A stretch of DNA of 5,180 bases from Bacteroidota bacterium (GCA_021413595.1 JAIOQD010000030.1:1-5180), one strand, 5' to 3'. Positions 1 to 5,173 are shown, counted from the first letter of the stretch. The notes: generated from the letters alone by a model not told the origin. Made by a program: numbers and translations.

Positions 1-216
1 GGCACCGCATGGCTGGATACCGGAACATTTGCTTCTCTTATGCAGGCAGGTCAGTTTGTTCAGGTGATTGAAGAACGTCAGGGATTGCGTATTGGATGTA
101 TTGAAGAAGTTGCCTATCGTATGAATTATATCAATAAAGAAGAATTGAAAAAACTCGCAGCACCATTAATGAAAAGCGGTTATGGCGATTATTTGATGAA
201 ACTTGCGGAACATTAA
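1..216 (+). CDS. rfbA: Glucose-1-phosphate thymidylyltransferase, C-terminal part (partial)
   Basis: The last 71 residues of RfbA/RmlA are present; the 5' part lies left of the window. This enzyme joins dTTP and glucose-1-phosphate to give dTDP-glucose and pyrophosphate in the cytoplasm, the first step of dTDP-L-rhamnose synthesis for O-antigen and other surface glycans. The frame opens at base 1 with G-T-A-W-L-D-T-G-T. In the known family the Asp of this WLDTGT motif (codon 6, bases 16-18) binds the catalytic metal. Further family signatures are I-E-E-R-Q-G-L (about residues 23-29), the E-E-V-A-Y-R stretch, the K-L-A-A-P-L helix and the terminal S-G-Y-G-D-Y-L. The family is usually about 290 residues and the C-terminus here looks normal and complete. 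Other rhamnose genes (rfbB, C, D) are not visible. The next gene lies on the same strand 54 bp on and could be co-transcribed, but I see no functional link. Confidence 0.93.
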   Translation, partial: GTAWLDTGTFASLMQAGQFVQVIEERQGLRIGCIEEVAYRMNYINKEELKKLAAPLMKSGYGDYLMKLAEH

Positions 217-221
217 TTTAA

Positions 222-304
222 CAATTTAGCAGTAAGCAATTAGGCGGTTTGCAATTTACTAAATGTACCAATGATCAATGAATCAATGACCAATGAACCA
301 ATCG
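222..304. repeat. Degenerate 7-8 bp periodic repeat spanning gap and gene start
   Basis: CAAT-type units recur at regular spacing. CAATTTAG begins at 222, CAATTAG at 237 and CAATTTA at 252, exactly 15 bp apart, with weaker units near 230 and 245. CAATGA units then begin at 269, 276, 284 and 291, and CAATCG at 299, alternating 7 and 8 bp. The period is therefore 15 bp made of two half-units. Because 15 is a multiple of three, the right half encodes an in-frame five-residue near-repeat, M-I-N-E-S then M-T-N-E-P, at the start of the next gene. It could be a simple-sequence expansion, a regulatory array, or part of a dispersed family. I recall similar degenerate CAAT-rich runs in Bacteroidota intergenic regions but cannot check that here. 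Confidence 0.65.
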
Positions 305-1272
305 CAGCATATCAACAACAAATTGAACTTGCTTTAAAAAATAAAAAATACGGCTCAAATCCCAAAGAACTATACGAACCTATTGAATACATGATGTCGT
401 TGGGTGGTAAGCGCCTGCGCCCGGTATTGGTTTTTATTGGATGTGAATTTTTTGGTGGTGATACCTCTAAAGCTTTGCACCCGGCCTTGGCCATTGAGTT
501 GTTTCACAATTTCACATTAGTACATGATGATATCATGGATAAGGCGCCTTTACGAAGAAATCAGAGCACTGTTCATACAAAATGGAATGATAATATTGCT
601 ATTTTAAGTGGAGATACTATGCTCGTAAAAGCATATCAGGAGTTGTGTAAGTCGCCTTCGGTGGAACTTCCAAAGCTATTGGAGTTGTTTAGCGAAACGG
701 CTGTTAAGGTTTGTGAAGGTCAGCAATTGGATATGAACTATGAAAAACTTTACAAGGTTTCGATAGCACAATACCTAAAAATGATTGAGTTAAAAACTGC
801 TGTTTTGCTAGGAGGAAGCCTTAAAATGGGGGCATTGATAGCTGGTGCAGATGAAAAAAGCGCACAAAATTGTTACGATTTTGGCAAACACATCGGAATT
901 GCATTTCAATTGCAAGACGATGTTTTGGATGTATATGCTGATGCCGAAAAGTTTGGAAAACAAAAAGGAGGAGACATTGTAGCTAATAAAAAAACATATT
1001 TGCTTTTGAAAGCCCTGGAAATGGTAGAAAGCAATCGCTACCTGAAAGAGGAGCTGCATCAATGGATAAATGCTCCCAGTTTTGATGCTAAAGAAAAAGT
1101 AGAAGCAATTACCGCTATTTATAATTTTTTAAATATACCTGAACTTGCCCGAACTGAAATGAAGAAGCATTATGATATGGCCTTAACATACCTTCATGAA
1201 ATTTCTGTGGATGAAATTAAAAAACAGGAACTGATCACATTTGCAGACAGTTTGATGGTGAGAGAAGTGTGA
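271..1272 (+). CDS. Polyprenyl (geranylgeranyl/farnesyl type) diphosphate synthase
   Basis: This is a trans-isoprenyl diphosphate synthase (333 residues, normal family length) that adds isopentenyl diphosphate units to an allylic primer in the cytoplasm, feeding quinones, carotenoids or other lipids. All family landmarks are visible: GGKRLRP at 45-51, the first aspartate-rich motif D86-D-I-M-D90 followed by R95-R96, K175-T176, the second motif D216-D-V-L-D220, and G-G-D-I-V-A-N-K-K-T at 233-242. The first motif lacks the two-residue insertion of typical bacterial FPP synthases. An aromatic F81 sits five residues before it, as in archaeal type geranylgeranyl diphosphate synthases, which suggests a short C15-C20 product (inference). 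The start is uncertain: ATG 271 and ATG 286 both lie inside a repeat, and conserved sequence seems to begin near I11, so M6 is equally possible. No clear ribosome binding site is present. It follows rfbA by 54 bp and faces a convergent gene across a hairpin. Confidence 0.95.
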   Translation: MINESMTNEPIAAYQQQIELALKNKKYGSNPKELYEPIEYMMSLGGKRLRPVLVFIGCEFFGGDTSKALHPALAIELFHNFTLVHDDIMDKAPLRRNQSTVHTKWNDNIAILSGDTMLVKAYQELCKSPSVELPKLLELFSETAVKVCEGQQLDMNYEKLYKVSIAQYLKMIELKTAVLLGGSLKMGALIAGADEKSAQNCYDFGKHIGIAFQLQDDVLDVYADAEKFGKQKGGDIVANKKTYLLLKALEMVESNRYLKEELHQWINAPSFDAKEKVEAITAIYNFLNIPELARTEMKKHYDMALTYLHEISVDEIKKQELITFADSLMVREV

Positions 1273-1297
1273 ATATCCCACGAACTATAAACCTAAA

Positions 1298-1336
1298 AAA
1301 ACGAATTACGAATTTTTGTTATTCGTAATTCGTTTT
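1298..1336. terminator. Perfect 16-bp inverted repeat, likely bidirectional terminator
   Basis: AAAACGAATTACGAAT (1298-1313) and its exact reverse complement (1321-1336) flank a 7-base loop, TTTTGTT. It lies 25 bp after the stop of the rightward synthase and 16 bp after the stop of the leftward DUF3108-like gene. Read on the minus strand, the hairpin is followed by T's (complement of the A-run 1295-1300), so the signal looks stronger for the leftward gene. On the plus strand only the four T's inside the stem follow. The stem is AT-rich but long and perfect. Confidence 0.75.
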
Positions 1337-1352
1337 AAATTCACAGTGTGTG

Positions 1353-2180
1353 TTAATTCACTTTTGCAACCAGGTTTGCTAGACCTGAATAGCCAGTTAA
1401 TTCTGCTTTTATAGAACCAACCAATACATTACACTGACCAAGAATCGGAATGTGATTTTTGTCATCACTAATCCAAACATTCAAATCTTCCTCGTTTTTA
1501 AATACACGCCCCTTTTGAATAATTGGGCGAAATTTTAAACATTTGAAAGTTCCCAGATCAGTTGTTATTGTTTCACGGGCTATGAATTTGATCTTTACAG
1601 GAAATATTTCTTTATCCACAAAGGCATTAATAGAATAGATGTCCCCGGGTTTAGCACCTGAAAGATCCATTGTACGTGCGTGATAGAAAGCAGAAAGCAT
1701 ATCCTGCATATTCGGTTCACTGTCATAAATCTGACCTTCGCCTACATTAACCTTTTCGCTGTAATGATTAAAAATATAATCCTGACTACAGCTATAAGTA
1801 CCTTCTTGTATCCTTCTAACAAATAACCAAGGAACAATTGCTTGCTCATCAATATATGTTTCATAACGATCACGTACTTTAAAGAACCAATCAAATGCCC
1901 CCTGCGATTTCCCCAAACCTACAATATGGAAAGTTTTACGACCTCCCAGATCTTTTGATTCTTCGGTTACTGCAAGTGTTGCAATTCCTGCATCAATAAT
2001 ACCATAATGCATACGAAAAGTCAACATCTCACCTCGCTTAAAAGCTTCATTCTTTATAAATGGCAACTCTTTAACAGATCCTTCATTTTCTATTTGTGGC
2101 AATTCTTTTTCGTTTCTAAATGATAGGAACGCTAAAACGACTATCACTGAAACTGTCAATATTGAAATATATTTTTTCAT
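1353..2180 (-). CDS. DUF3108-like exported/membrane-anchored protein
   Basis: A 275-residue protein that I assign to the DUF3108 type by its pattern, without a search. The N-terminus (M-K-K, then a hydrophobic stretch at about 5-20) is a signal peptide or signal anchor. There is no lipobox cysteine, so it is probably not a lipoprotein. A charged linker (22-46) leads to the family-like start of the domain, G-E-M-L-T-F-R-M-H-Y-G-I-I-D-A-G at 50-65. The rest is rich in alternating beta-type segments, including repeated aromatic-flanked strands and a C-terminal L-N-V-W-I-S-D-D element, which fits a beta-rich envelope fold. The molecular role of this family is not established to my knowledge. The ATG at 2180 is preceded by AT-rich sequence without a Shine-Dalgarno motif, and is chosen because the signal segment follows directly. 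It converges on the isoprenoid synthase gene and shares a terminator hairpin with it. The 272-bp gap upstream argues against an operon with the next leftward gene. Confidence 0.82.
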   Translation of the reverse strand: MKKYISILTVSVIVVLAFLSFRNEKELPQIENEGSVKELPFIKNEAFKRGEMLTFRMHYGIIDAGIATLAVTEESKDLGGRKTFHIVGLGKSQGAFDWFFKVRDRYETYIDEQAIVPWLFVRRIQEGTYSCSQDYIFNHYSEKVNVGEGQIYDSEPNMQDMLSAFYHARTMDLSGAKPGDIYSINAFVDKEIFPVKIKFIARETITTDLGTFKCLKFRPIIQKGRVFKNEEDLNVWISDDKNHIPILGQCNVLVGSIKAELTGYSGLANLVAKVN

Positions 2181-2452
2181 GTTTTTTTATTTAGTCATGA
2201 TTAATACTCAAACGCTATGCCATTCTTTTAATTGTTCTTAAAGCCCTCTTTAATTCACCTTTTAACTAATTATACGTAAATTATGAAGGAAGGTTTTATT
2301 TTTAATTTCTTTTTAGATATTTCGGAGTTGGAAATGTGTTTTGCGATTCGGCTTAATTTGTTGATATATAGCGCTTTTGCGGTGTTTTTTGAACAAAAAA
2401 GGTTATTTTATTCTGAGTTTAGTTTTAAAGGTTTATTCAATTGAATAAAAAA
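2181..2452. other. AT-rich intergenic region between two leftward genes
   Basis: This 272-bp stretch has no credible gene. It should hold the promoter of the DUF3108-like gene and the 3' end of the TerB-like transcript. I found no convincing TTTG / TAnnTTTG pair; the nearest is TAGCGTTTG on the minus strand (about 2209-2217), which has one base too many between its two parts. A small hairpin, TTAAAG-CCCT-CTTTAA, lies at 2238-2253, and a separate 18-bp palindrome is at 2432-2449. Confidence 0.6.
2432..2449. repeat. 18-bp perfect palindrome after the TerB-like gene
   Basis: TTTATTCAATTGAATAAA is its own reverse complement and sits 3 bp after the stop codon of the leftward gene ending at 2453. 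It could act as a weak terminator stem or as a dimeric protein-binding site. It lacks a spacer loop, is almost all A/T, and has no U-tract immediately after it on the minus strand, so termination is only a guess. Confidence 0.4.
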
Positions 2453-2887
2453 TCAATGCATTTTCTTGTGTAATTTTTTTTTGTCTTTTTTAACTTCAAT
2501 TTTATTAAGCCTTTCCTTTAATGTATCAATCAAATCTTTTTCCTTTTTATTTGTTCCGTAATATGCTTGTGCTAACTCTTTAACAACACGTAAACTGATC
2601 TTTTTCATTCTTTCGTCAAAGGCGGTATGGTGGTCTTCTACAAAGTCAATAAAAGAGTTAAATGCATCTGCGGAATCACCAATTGATTCATCCATGAACT
2701 CAAATTCCATTTCGGTATAAAATGCAACATCAGTATTAAATTGGTCTGTATGTCTTTCGGAAGGCACCAATTCATTTTTTACAATATCGTATAGTGCTTT
2801 TTTCTCTTTTTGAGTGATCACATGATCAATGTCTGCAACTGCATAGAGCAGCTTTCCAAGTTCGGAATAAAAATCTTTATATTTCAT
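2453..2887 (-). CDS. Small TerB-like (tellurite-resistance-fold) protein
   Basis: A 144-residue, probably cytoplasmic, helical protein with no signal peptide or membrane segment. Residues 6-40 (starting F-Y-S-E-L-G-K-L-L-Y-A-V-A-D) resemble the first helices of TerB-fold proteins: a hydrophobic helix, then acidic residues (D19, D21) and T25-Q-K-E28, where the family commonly has an acidic turn such as A-D-G-x-hydrophobic-x-x-x-E. A second helical half follows (about 75-130), ending in a TerB-like A-Q-A-Y-Y-G-T-N-K-K-E-K-D. The last 15 residues are strongly basic (K-K-D-K-K-K-L-H-K-K-M-H), which could bind nucleic acid or membrane lipids (inference). The family is linked to stress responses and metal binding, but many members have no known role. 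No other ter genes are visible, so tellurite resistance should not be assumed. The assignment is from pattern only. It is divergent from the lipoprotein gene across a 507-bp spacer. Confidence 0.55.
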   Translation of the reverse strand: MKYKDFYSELGKLLYAVADIDHVITQKEKKALYDIVKNELVPSERHTDQFNTDVAFYTEMEFEFMDESIGDSADAFNSFIDFVEDHHTAFDERMKKISLRVVKELAQAYYGTNKKEKDLIDTLKERLNKIEVKKDKKKLHKKMH

Positions 2888-3025
2888 GATACATTTCTTA
2901 AATTATAATTCTTTACTAATTCAATAACCGTTTTTAGTTTAATAAATTCAATTTTTAATTTTGAACGGATTAAGCTAATCGATATACAATAGTACATTCA
3001 AGGGTTTATTTTTAAAATTAAATTT

Positions 3026-3053
3026 ATCACCTTATTGTGTGATTCGTATCACG
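3026..3053. promoter_or_regulatory. CRP/FNR-like palindromic operator candidate
   Basis: TGTGA-TTCGTA-TCACG (3038-3053) matches the classical CRP pattern TGTGA-N6-TCACA in nine of ten positions; its inner arms GTGAT and ATCAC are perfectly symmetric around TCGT. A third half-site, ATCAC, lies at 3026-3030 and forms a second inverted pair with GTGAT at 3039-3043. It is about 150 bp before the TerB-like gene and 340 bp before the lipoprotein gene. If the TACTATTG element on the minus strand (2987-2994) is a real -7 box, the site would be centred about 65 bp upstream of that start. Bacteroidota have CRP/FNR-superfamily regulators but their sites differ, so the regulator is unknown. Confidence 0.35.
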
Positions 3054-3274
3054 ATGCTTAAGACGTAAAGCAAAATTCCATCGATTTATTTTCTATTGTT
3101 TGTTTTGAATTCAAATTTTCAAAGTATCTAAATTTAAAAGACAATATATTTTATTAAAATATCAAATTTTTTTTAGACAAAAAATAAGCGAAACTCGCCT
3201 ACAAAATGATGCGAAGTAACATATCAATTAAACGTGATGGTACTAAATAAAATCATAAAATATAATTAAAATCC

Positions 3275-3305
3275 TTTGTAGTTTAAAAATAAAATACTAT
3301 CATTG
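3275..3305 (+). promoter_or_regulatory. Candidate Bacteroidota-type promoter for the lipoprotein gene
   Basis: TTTG (3275-3278), a 19-base spacer and TATCATTG (3298-3305) match the Bacteroidota primary sigma pattern TTTG / TAnnTTTG, with one mismatch in the -7 element. Transcription would start near 3311, giving a leader of about 80 bases. In DNA this AT-rich a chance match is possible. Confidence 0.33.
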
Positions 3306-3351
3306 AGTAATTACAAAAAGCAAAATTTACATAAACACCCTTAATTATTTT

Positions 3352-3373
3352 TTAACGTTAAGAGAACGCTAAA
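3352..3373 (+). repeat. Direct repeat AACGYTAA, 11-bp spacing, ahead of lipoprotein gene
   Basis: AACGTTAA at 3354-3361 is repeated as AACGCTAA at 3365-3372, one helical turn apart. The first copy is also the core of a 10-bp palindrome, TTAACGTTAA (3352-3361). It falls in the presumed leader, 22 bases before the ATG, where a bound protein or RNA structure could act on initiation. It is short and may be chance. Confidence 0.3.
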
Positions 3374-3394
3374 AAACCTTAAAAATCAATCTAT

Positions 3395-4294
3395 ATGAAA
3401 AAGGTACTTTTTTTATTTACCATCACTTTGTTTTTTGGAAGTTGTGCTGCTATATTTTTGCCTAAAAAGCAAAAAGTAACCATTACAACCAGCAATAAAA
3501 ACGCAAAAATTTTTCTTGACAAGGAAGAAATTGGGGGTGGCAAATCCGTTACTACAAAAATTAAAAAAGAAGGAACACATCAAATAGTGGTTCAAACTCC
3601 GGGATATAAGGACACTTATGTTTGTTTGATCCCAACACACAGACCTCCTGCTTACTGGCCATTACAGGTCTTGAATATTGCTTTGGGACCTTATGCATAT
3701 ACTGCTATTTTTTTAGATTCTAGGATACCTAAAAACATGTCTTATGAAAAAGTAACAGATATCCCTATAGTTGATAAAATCATTAACAGGGGTAAGGTGG
3801 ATAAGTTCATAGAAATATCAAATATCAAATTAGATATTAAGGATAAAAACAAAGATATCACAGTTATAAATGTTGAATGGAAGCCGGATATGGAAGCATC
3901 TATCAAGGAAGCTGAAGTGAAATACAAAGCGAAGGTTGCGAAAGCTGAAATGAAAGAATTTAAAAAGAATGACAGAAAACATAAAGGTGCAACATTAAAA
4001 GAAGATAATGAAATTAAGGCCGAGGATATCGTATTCAGTGAAAATGTTTACAAAACACTTAAAAAGAGCGGATTTATTGATACTATAAATAAAATATTTT
4101 CAGACAACAATAATACATTAGTGCTTGAAGGTGCAGTAAAAAAAGTAAGATATTATAATGTAGTTGGAAAAAAACGTGTAGCTGCTTACCAAAAGGTGAA
4201 GTTGGATTTGGTTTGGTATGTAAAAAACACCTATAACGAAATACTAGATTCTATTCAAAAATGTTTGCCGATGCTATCGATATTTCTTATTTGA
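3395..4294 (+). CDS. PEGA-like lipoprotein, N-terminal part of a frameshifted protease gene
   Basis: The N-terminus is a lipoprotein signal: M-K-K, a hydrophobic core, then F-F-G-S-C with the lipid-bearing cysteine at C17. Residues 28-74 resemble a PEGA domain, a small beta domain often found in envelope proteins (V-T-I-T-T-S start, I-F-L-D-K in the middle, P-G-Y-K-D end). A hydrophobic stretch follows (about 86-108). A lysine/glutamate-rich, probably coiled helix comes next (about 168-200), then a mixed domain up to about residue 289. From C290 the reading is out of frame and gives a ten-residue tail unlike the rest. The protein logic continues instead in the frame of the 4261-4959 ORF, which overlaps this one by 34 bases. 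The natural product is therefore probably one lipoprotein-protease of about 521 residues, held on the periplasmic side of a membrane or at the surface. The start is clear from the signal peptide; there is no Shine-Dalgarno motif. The alternative is a real, separate lipoprotein with translational coupling to the next ORF. Confidence 0.7.
   Translation: MKKVLFLFTITLFFGSCAAIFLPKKQKVTITTSNKNAKIFLDKEEIGGGKSVTTKIKKEGTHQIVVQTPGYKDTYVCLIPTHRPPAYWPLQVLNIALGPYAYTAIFLDSRIPKNMSYEKVTDIPIVDKIINRGKVDKFIEISNIKLDIKDKNKDITVINVEWKPDMEASIKEAEVKYKAKVAKAEMKEFKKNDRKHKGATLKEDNEIKAEDIVFSENVYKTLKKSGFIDTINKIFSDNNNTLVLEGAVKKVRYYNVVGKKRVAAYQKVKLDLVWYVKNTYNEILDSIQKCLPMLSIFLI
4237..4294 (+). other. Frame switch between lipoprotein and protease parts
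   Basis: The frame that reads the protease is open only from the TAA at 4234-4236 onward, and the lipoprotein frame ends at TGA 4292-4294, so the junction must lie between. The best site is the five-A run 4257-4261. With six A's the reading would be I-Q-K-M-F-A-D-A-I-D, joining both halves smoothly. F-A-D-A-I-D followed by an amphipathic helix looks like the end of the domain begun upstream, not a protein start. A sequencing or assembly loss of one A, or a genuine recent mutation, explains this best. Confidence 0.7.
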
Positions 4295-4959
4295 ATCTTC
4301 ACAAAAATGCTGTTTTAACCAAATATTTAAAACAGGATAATAATTTTACTATCACAGATCCTGTTTTATCATTGATCGCTCCTAATAATTCAATAATGGA
4401 AAAATCTGATGCAGTGCTTGCATCCGTTATTGTAAAAACCCCTCAAGGGCATGGAAGTGGTTTTGCCATCACTCAGGATGGTTACATCATCACCAATTAT
4501 CACGTAATATCCGGTAGGCTCAACAATAAACTTAGCACTGTCAAGATCATCACTTCCAGCGGTGAGGAATTAGAAGGGAAAATAGTCAGATATAACAAAT
4601 ACAGAGATTTGGCACTTATAAAAGTTGACAAAACATTTGAGAAAGCATTTAAGGTAAATAATGTAAAATCCTTTAAGAGCCTTCAGGATGTATATACTAT
4701 CGGTGCGCCTAAATCTATTGAATTAGGACAATCGATTTCTTCAGGAATGATCTCAAATGAACGCAAGAACAATAACAACAATTTACTACAGTTAGGTATG
4801 TCGGTGAACGCTGGAAATAGCGGTGGCCCTCTGTTTGATAACGCAGGCACTTTACATGGGGTGATTGTATCCAAACTTGTAGGTCAAAATACCGAAGGTG
4901 TGTCATTTGCGATTCCTGGGTATATGATCTCTGATTATTTAAATATCGGCTACAATTAA
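4261..4959 (+). CDS. Trypsin/HtrA-like serine protease domain (C-terminal part of frameshifted gene)
   Basis: This 232-residue frame holds a complete chymotrypsin-fold protease resembling the HtrA/DegP (S1C) group. The triad is visible: H81 in I-T-N-Y-H-V-I, D116 in Y-R-D-L-A-L-I-K-V, and S187 in N-A-G-N-S-G-G-P-L, with the oxyanion G-N-S-G-G intact. The first strand motif G-S-G-F-A-I-T-Q-D-G-Y precedes the histidine, and G-V-S-F-A-I-P closes the domain. There is no PDZ domain after it, unlike DegP or DegS, and the protein ends shortly after the catalytic domain. An unusual run of five asparagines (170-174, bases 4768-4782) sits in the loop before the active serine. As written, the ORF starts at M1 without a signal peptide. 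Its first 30 residues fit as the end of the upstream lipoprotein domain, so the true protein is probably exported and lipid-anchored, acting in envelope protein quality control or processing (inference). Substrates are unknown. Confidence 0.87.
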   Translation: MFADAIDISYLNLHKNAVLTKYLKQDNNFTITDPVLSLIAPNNSIMEKSDAVLASVIVKTPQGHGSGFAITQDGYIITNYHVISGRLNNKLSTVKIITSSGEELEGKIVRYNKYRDLALIKVDKTFEKAFKVNNVKSFKSLQDVYTIGAPKSIELGQSISSGMISNERKNNNNNLLQLGMSVNAGNSGGPLFDNAGTLHGVIVSKLVGQNTEGVSFAIPGYMISDYLNIGYN

Positions 4960-5015
4960 TTCAAAAAAGCCTCCCAATAAAAATTCAACTATTTTGTTTT
5001 ATTAATACAACAAAA

Positions 5016-5038
5016 AAGGCCCCTTCATCAGGGGCCTT
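5016..5038 (-). terminator. Strong GC-rich intrinsic terminator (minus strand)
   Basis: AAGGCCCCT and AGGGGCCTT pair as a 9-bp stem around a TCATC loop. On the minus strand the stem runs into a T tract (complement of the six A's at 5012-5017), the classic form of an intrinsic terminator. On the plus strand no T tract follows. It lies 9 bp past the stop of a leftward reading frame at 5048 and 56 bp past the stop of the rightward protease, so it mainly serves the leftward gene and may also stop the protease transcript. Confidence 0.82.
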
Positions 5039-5047
5039 AAGGAATCT

Positions 5048-5173
5048 TTATGTCCCTTCGTCAGTATTGTCTGCTTCAGGTTCTATGGGTATATTCTCAG
5101 CTGTAAACAGCACCCCAAAAATGATTCGATCACCTAAATAGTTTAAAATACTATACCTGGCCTTTTTTCTTCT
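5048..5173 (-). CDS. C-terminal end of an unidentified leftward gene (partial or broken)
   Basis: On the minus strand a 41-residue frame ends at TAA (5048-5050), directly before a strong terminator in the correct orientation, so I believe a real gene ends here. It reads R-R-K-K-A-R-Y-S-I-L-N-Y-L-G-D-R, then a hydrophobic I-I-F-G-V-L-F, then an acidic tail E-P-E-A-D-N-T-D-E-G-T. The frame has no ATG and is closed by a TAA at 5174-5176, next to a run of six A's (T's 5163-5168 on the plus strand). Adding or removing one A would keep the frame open to the window edge. It is therefore either the end of a longer gene with a frameshift, or a very short gene with a non-ATG start. I do not recognise the family. 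Confidence 0.42.
   Translation of the reverse strand, partial: RRKKARYSILNYLGDRIIFGVLFTAENIPIEPEADNTDEGT

Larger units (their letters stand above)
2888..3394. promoter_or_regulatory. 507-bp divergent intergenic control region
   Basis: This very AT-rich spacer separates the leftward TerB-like gene from the rightward lipoprotein gene, so it should hold both promoters. I see no credible gene. It contains a CRP-like palindrome with an extra half-site (3026-3053), a 12-bp palindrome TTTGAATTCAAA (3104-3115), a candidate rightward promoter (3275-3305) and an AACG direct repeat (3354-3373). For the leftward gene, TACTATTG on the minus strand (2987-2994) is one base from the Bacteroidota -7 element, about 100 bp before the ATG, but it has no good -33 partner. 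The spacer is longer than needed for two simple promoters, so a small RNA or long leader remains possible without direct evidence. Confidence 0.5.

Noticed and set aside
808..1062. Minus-strand open frame of 84 codons inside the isoprenoid synthase gene
   Set aside because: It lies wholly antisense to a well-supported gene, is Phe/Cys/Ile-rich in the way shadow frames are, and shows no known motif.
2951..2963. TTCAA/TTGAA inverted repeat near 2947-2965 as a hairpin
   Set aside because: Five-bp AT-rich arms with a nine-base loop are too weak to support a structure.
3104..3115. TTTGAATTCAAA palindrome as a regulatory site
   Set aside because: A 12-bp AT-rich palindrome is expected fairly often by chance in such a spacer, and nothing else marks it.
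3206..3250. Fourteen-codon frame (ATG ATG start to TAA) in the divergent spacer
   Set aside because: Too short to separate from chance in AT-rich DNA; no ribosome binding signal and no terminator or conservation evidence.
3413..3640. Minus-strand open frame of 75 codons opposite the lipoprotein signal and PEGA region
   Set aside because: Antisense to a better-supported frame, Ser/Phe/Asn-rich composition, and no domain or start context.
4255..4261. Programmed -1 ribosomal frameshift joining the lipoprotein and protease
   Set aside because: The zero-frame heptamer T CAA AAA is not a standard X XXY YYZ slippery site: only the A-site codon re-pairs well. I see no strong stem or pseudoknot just downstream. 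A lost A is simpler.
4683..4906. Two overlapping minus-strand frames opposite the protease active-site region
   Set aside because: They mirror the conserved protease coding sequence; neither has a recognisable domain.
4992..5015. TTTTGTT...AACAAAA hairpin as a separate terminator for the protease
   Set aside because: A seven-bp, nearly all A-T stem with a ten-base loop and no T tract after it on the plus strand; the GC-rich hairpin next to it is far more convincing.
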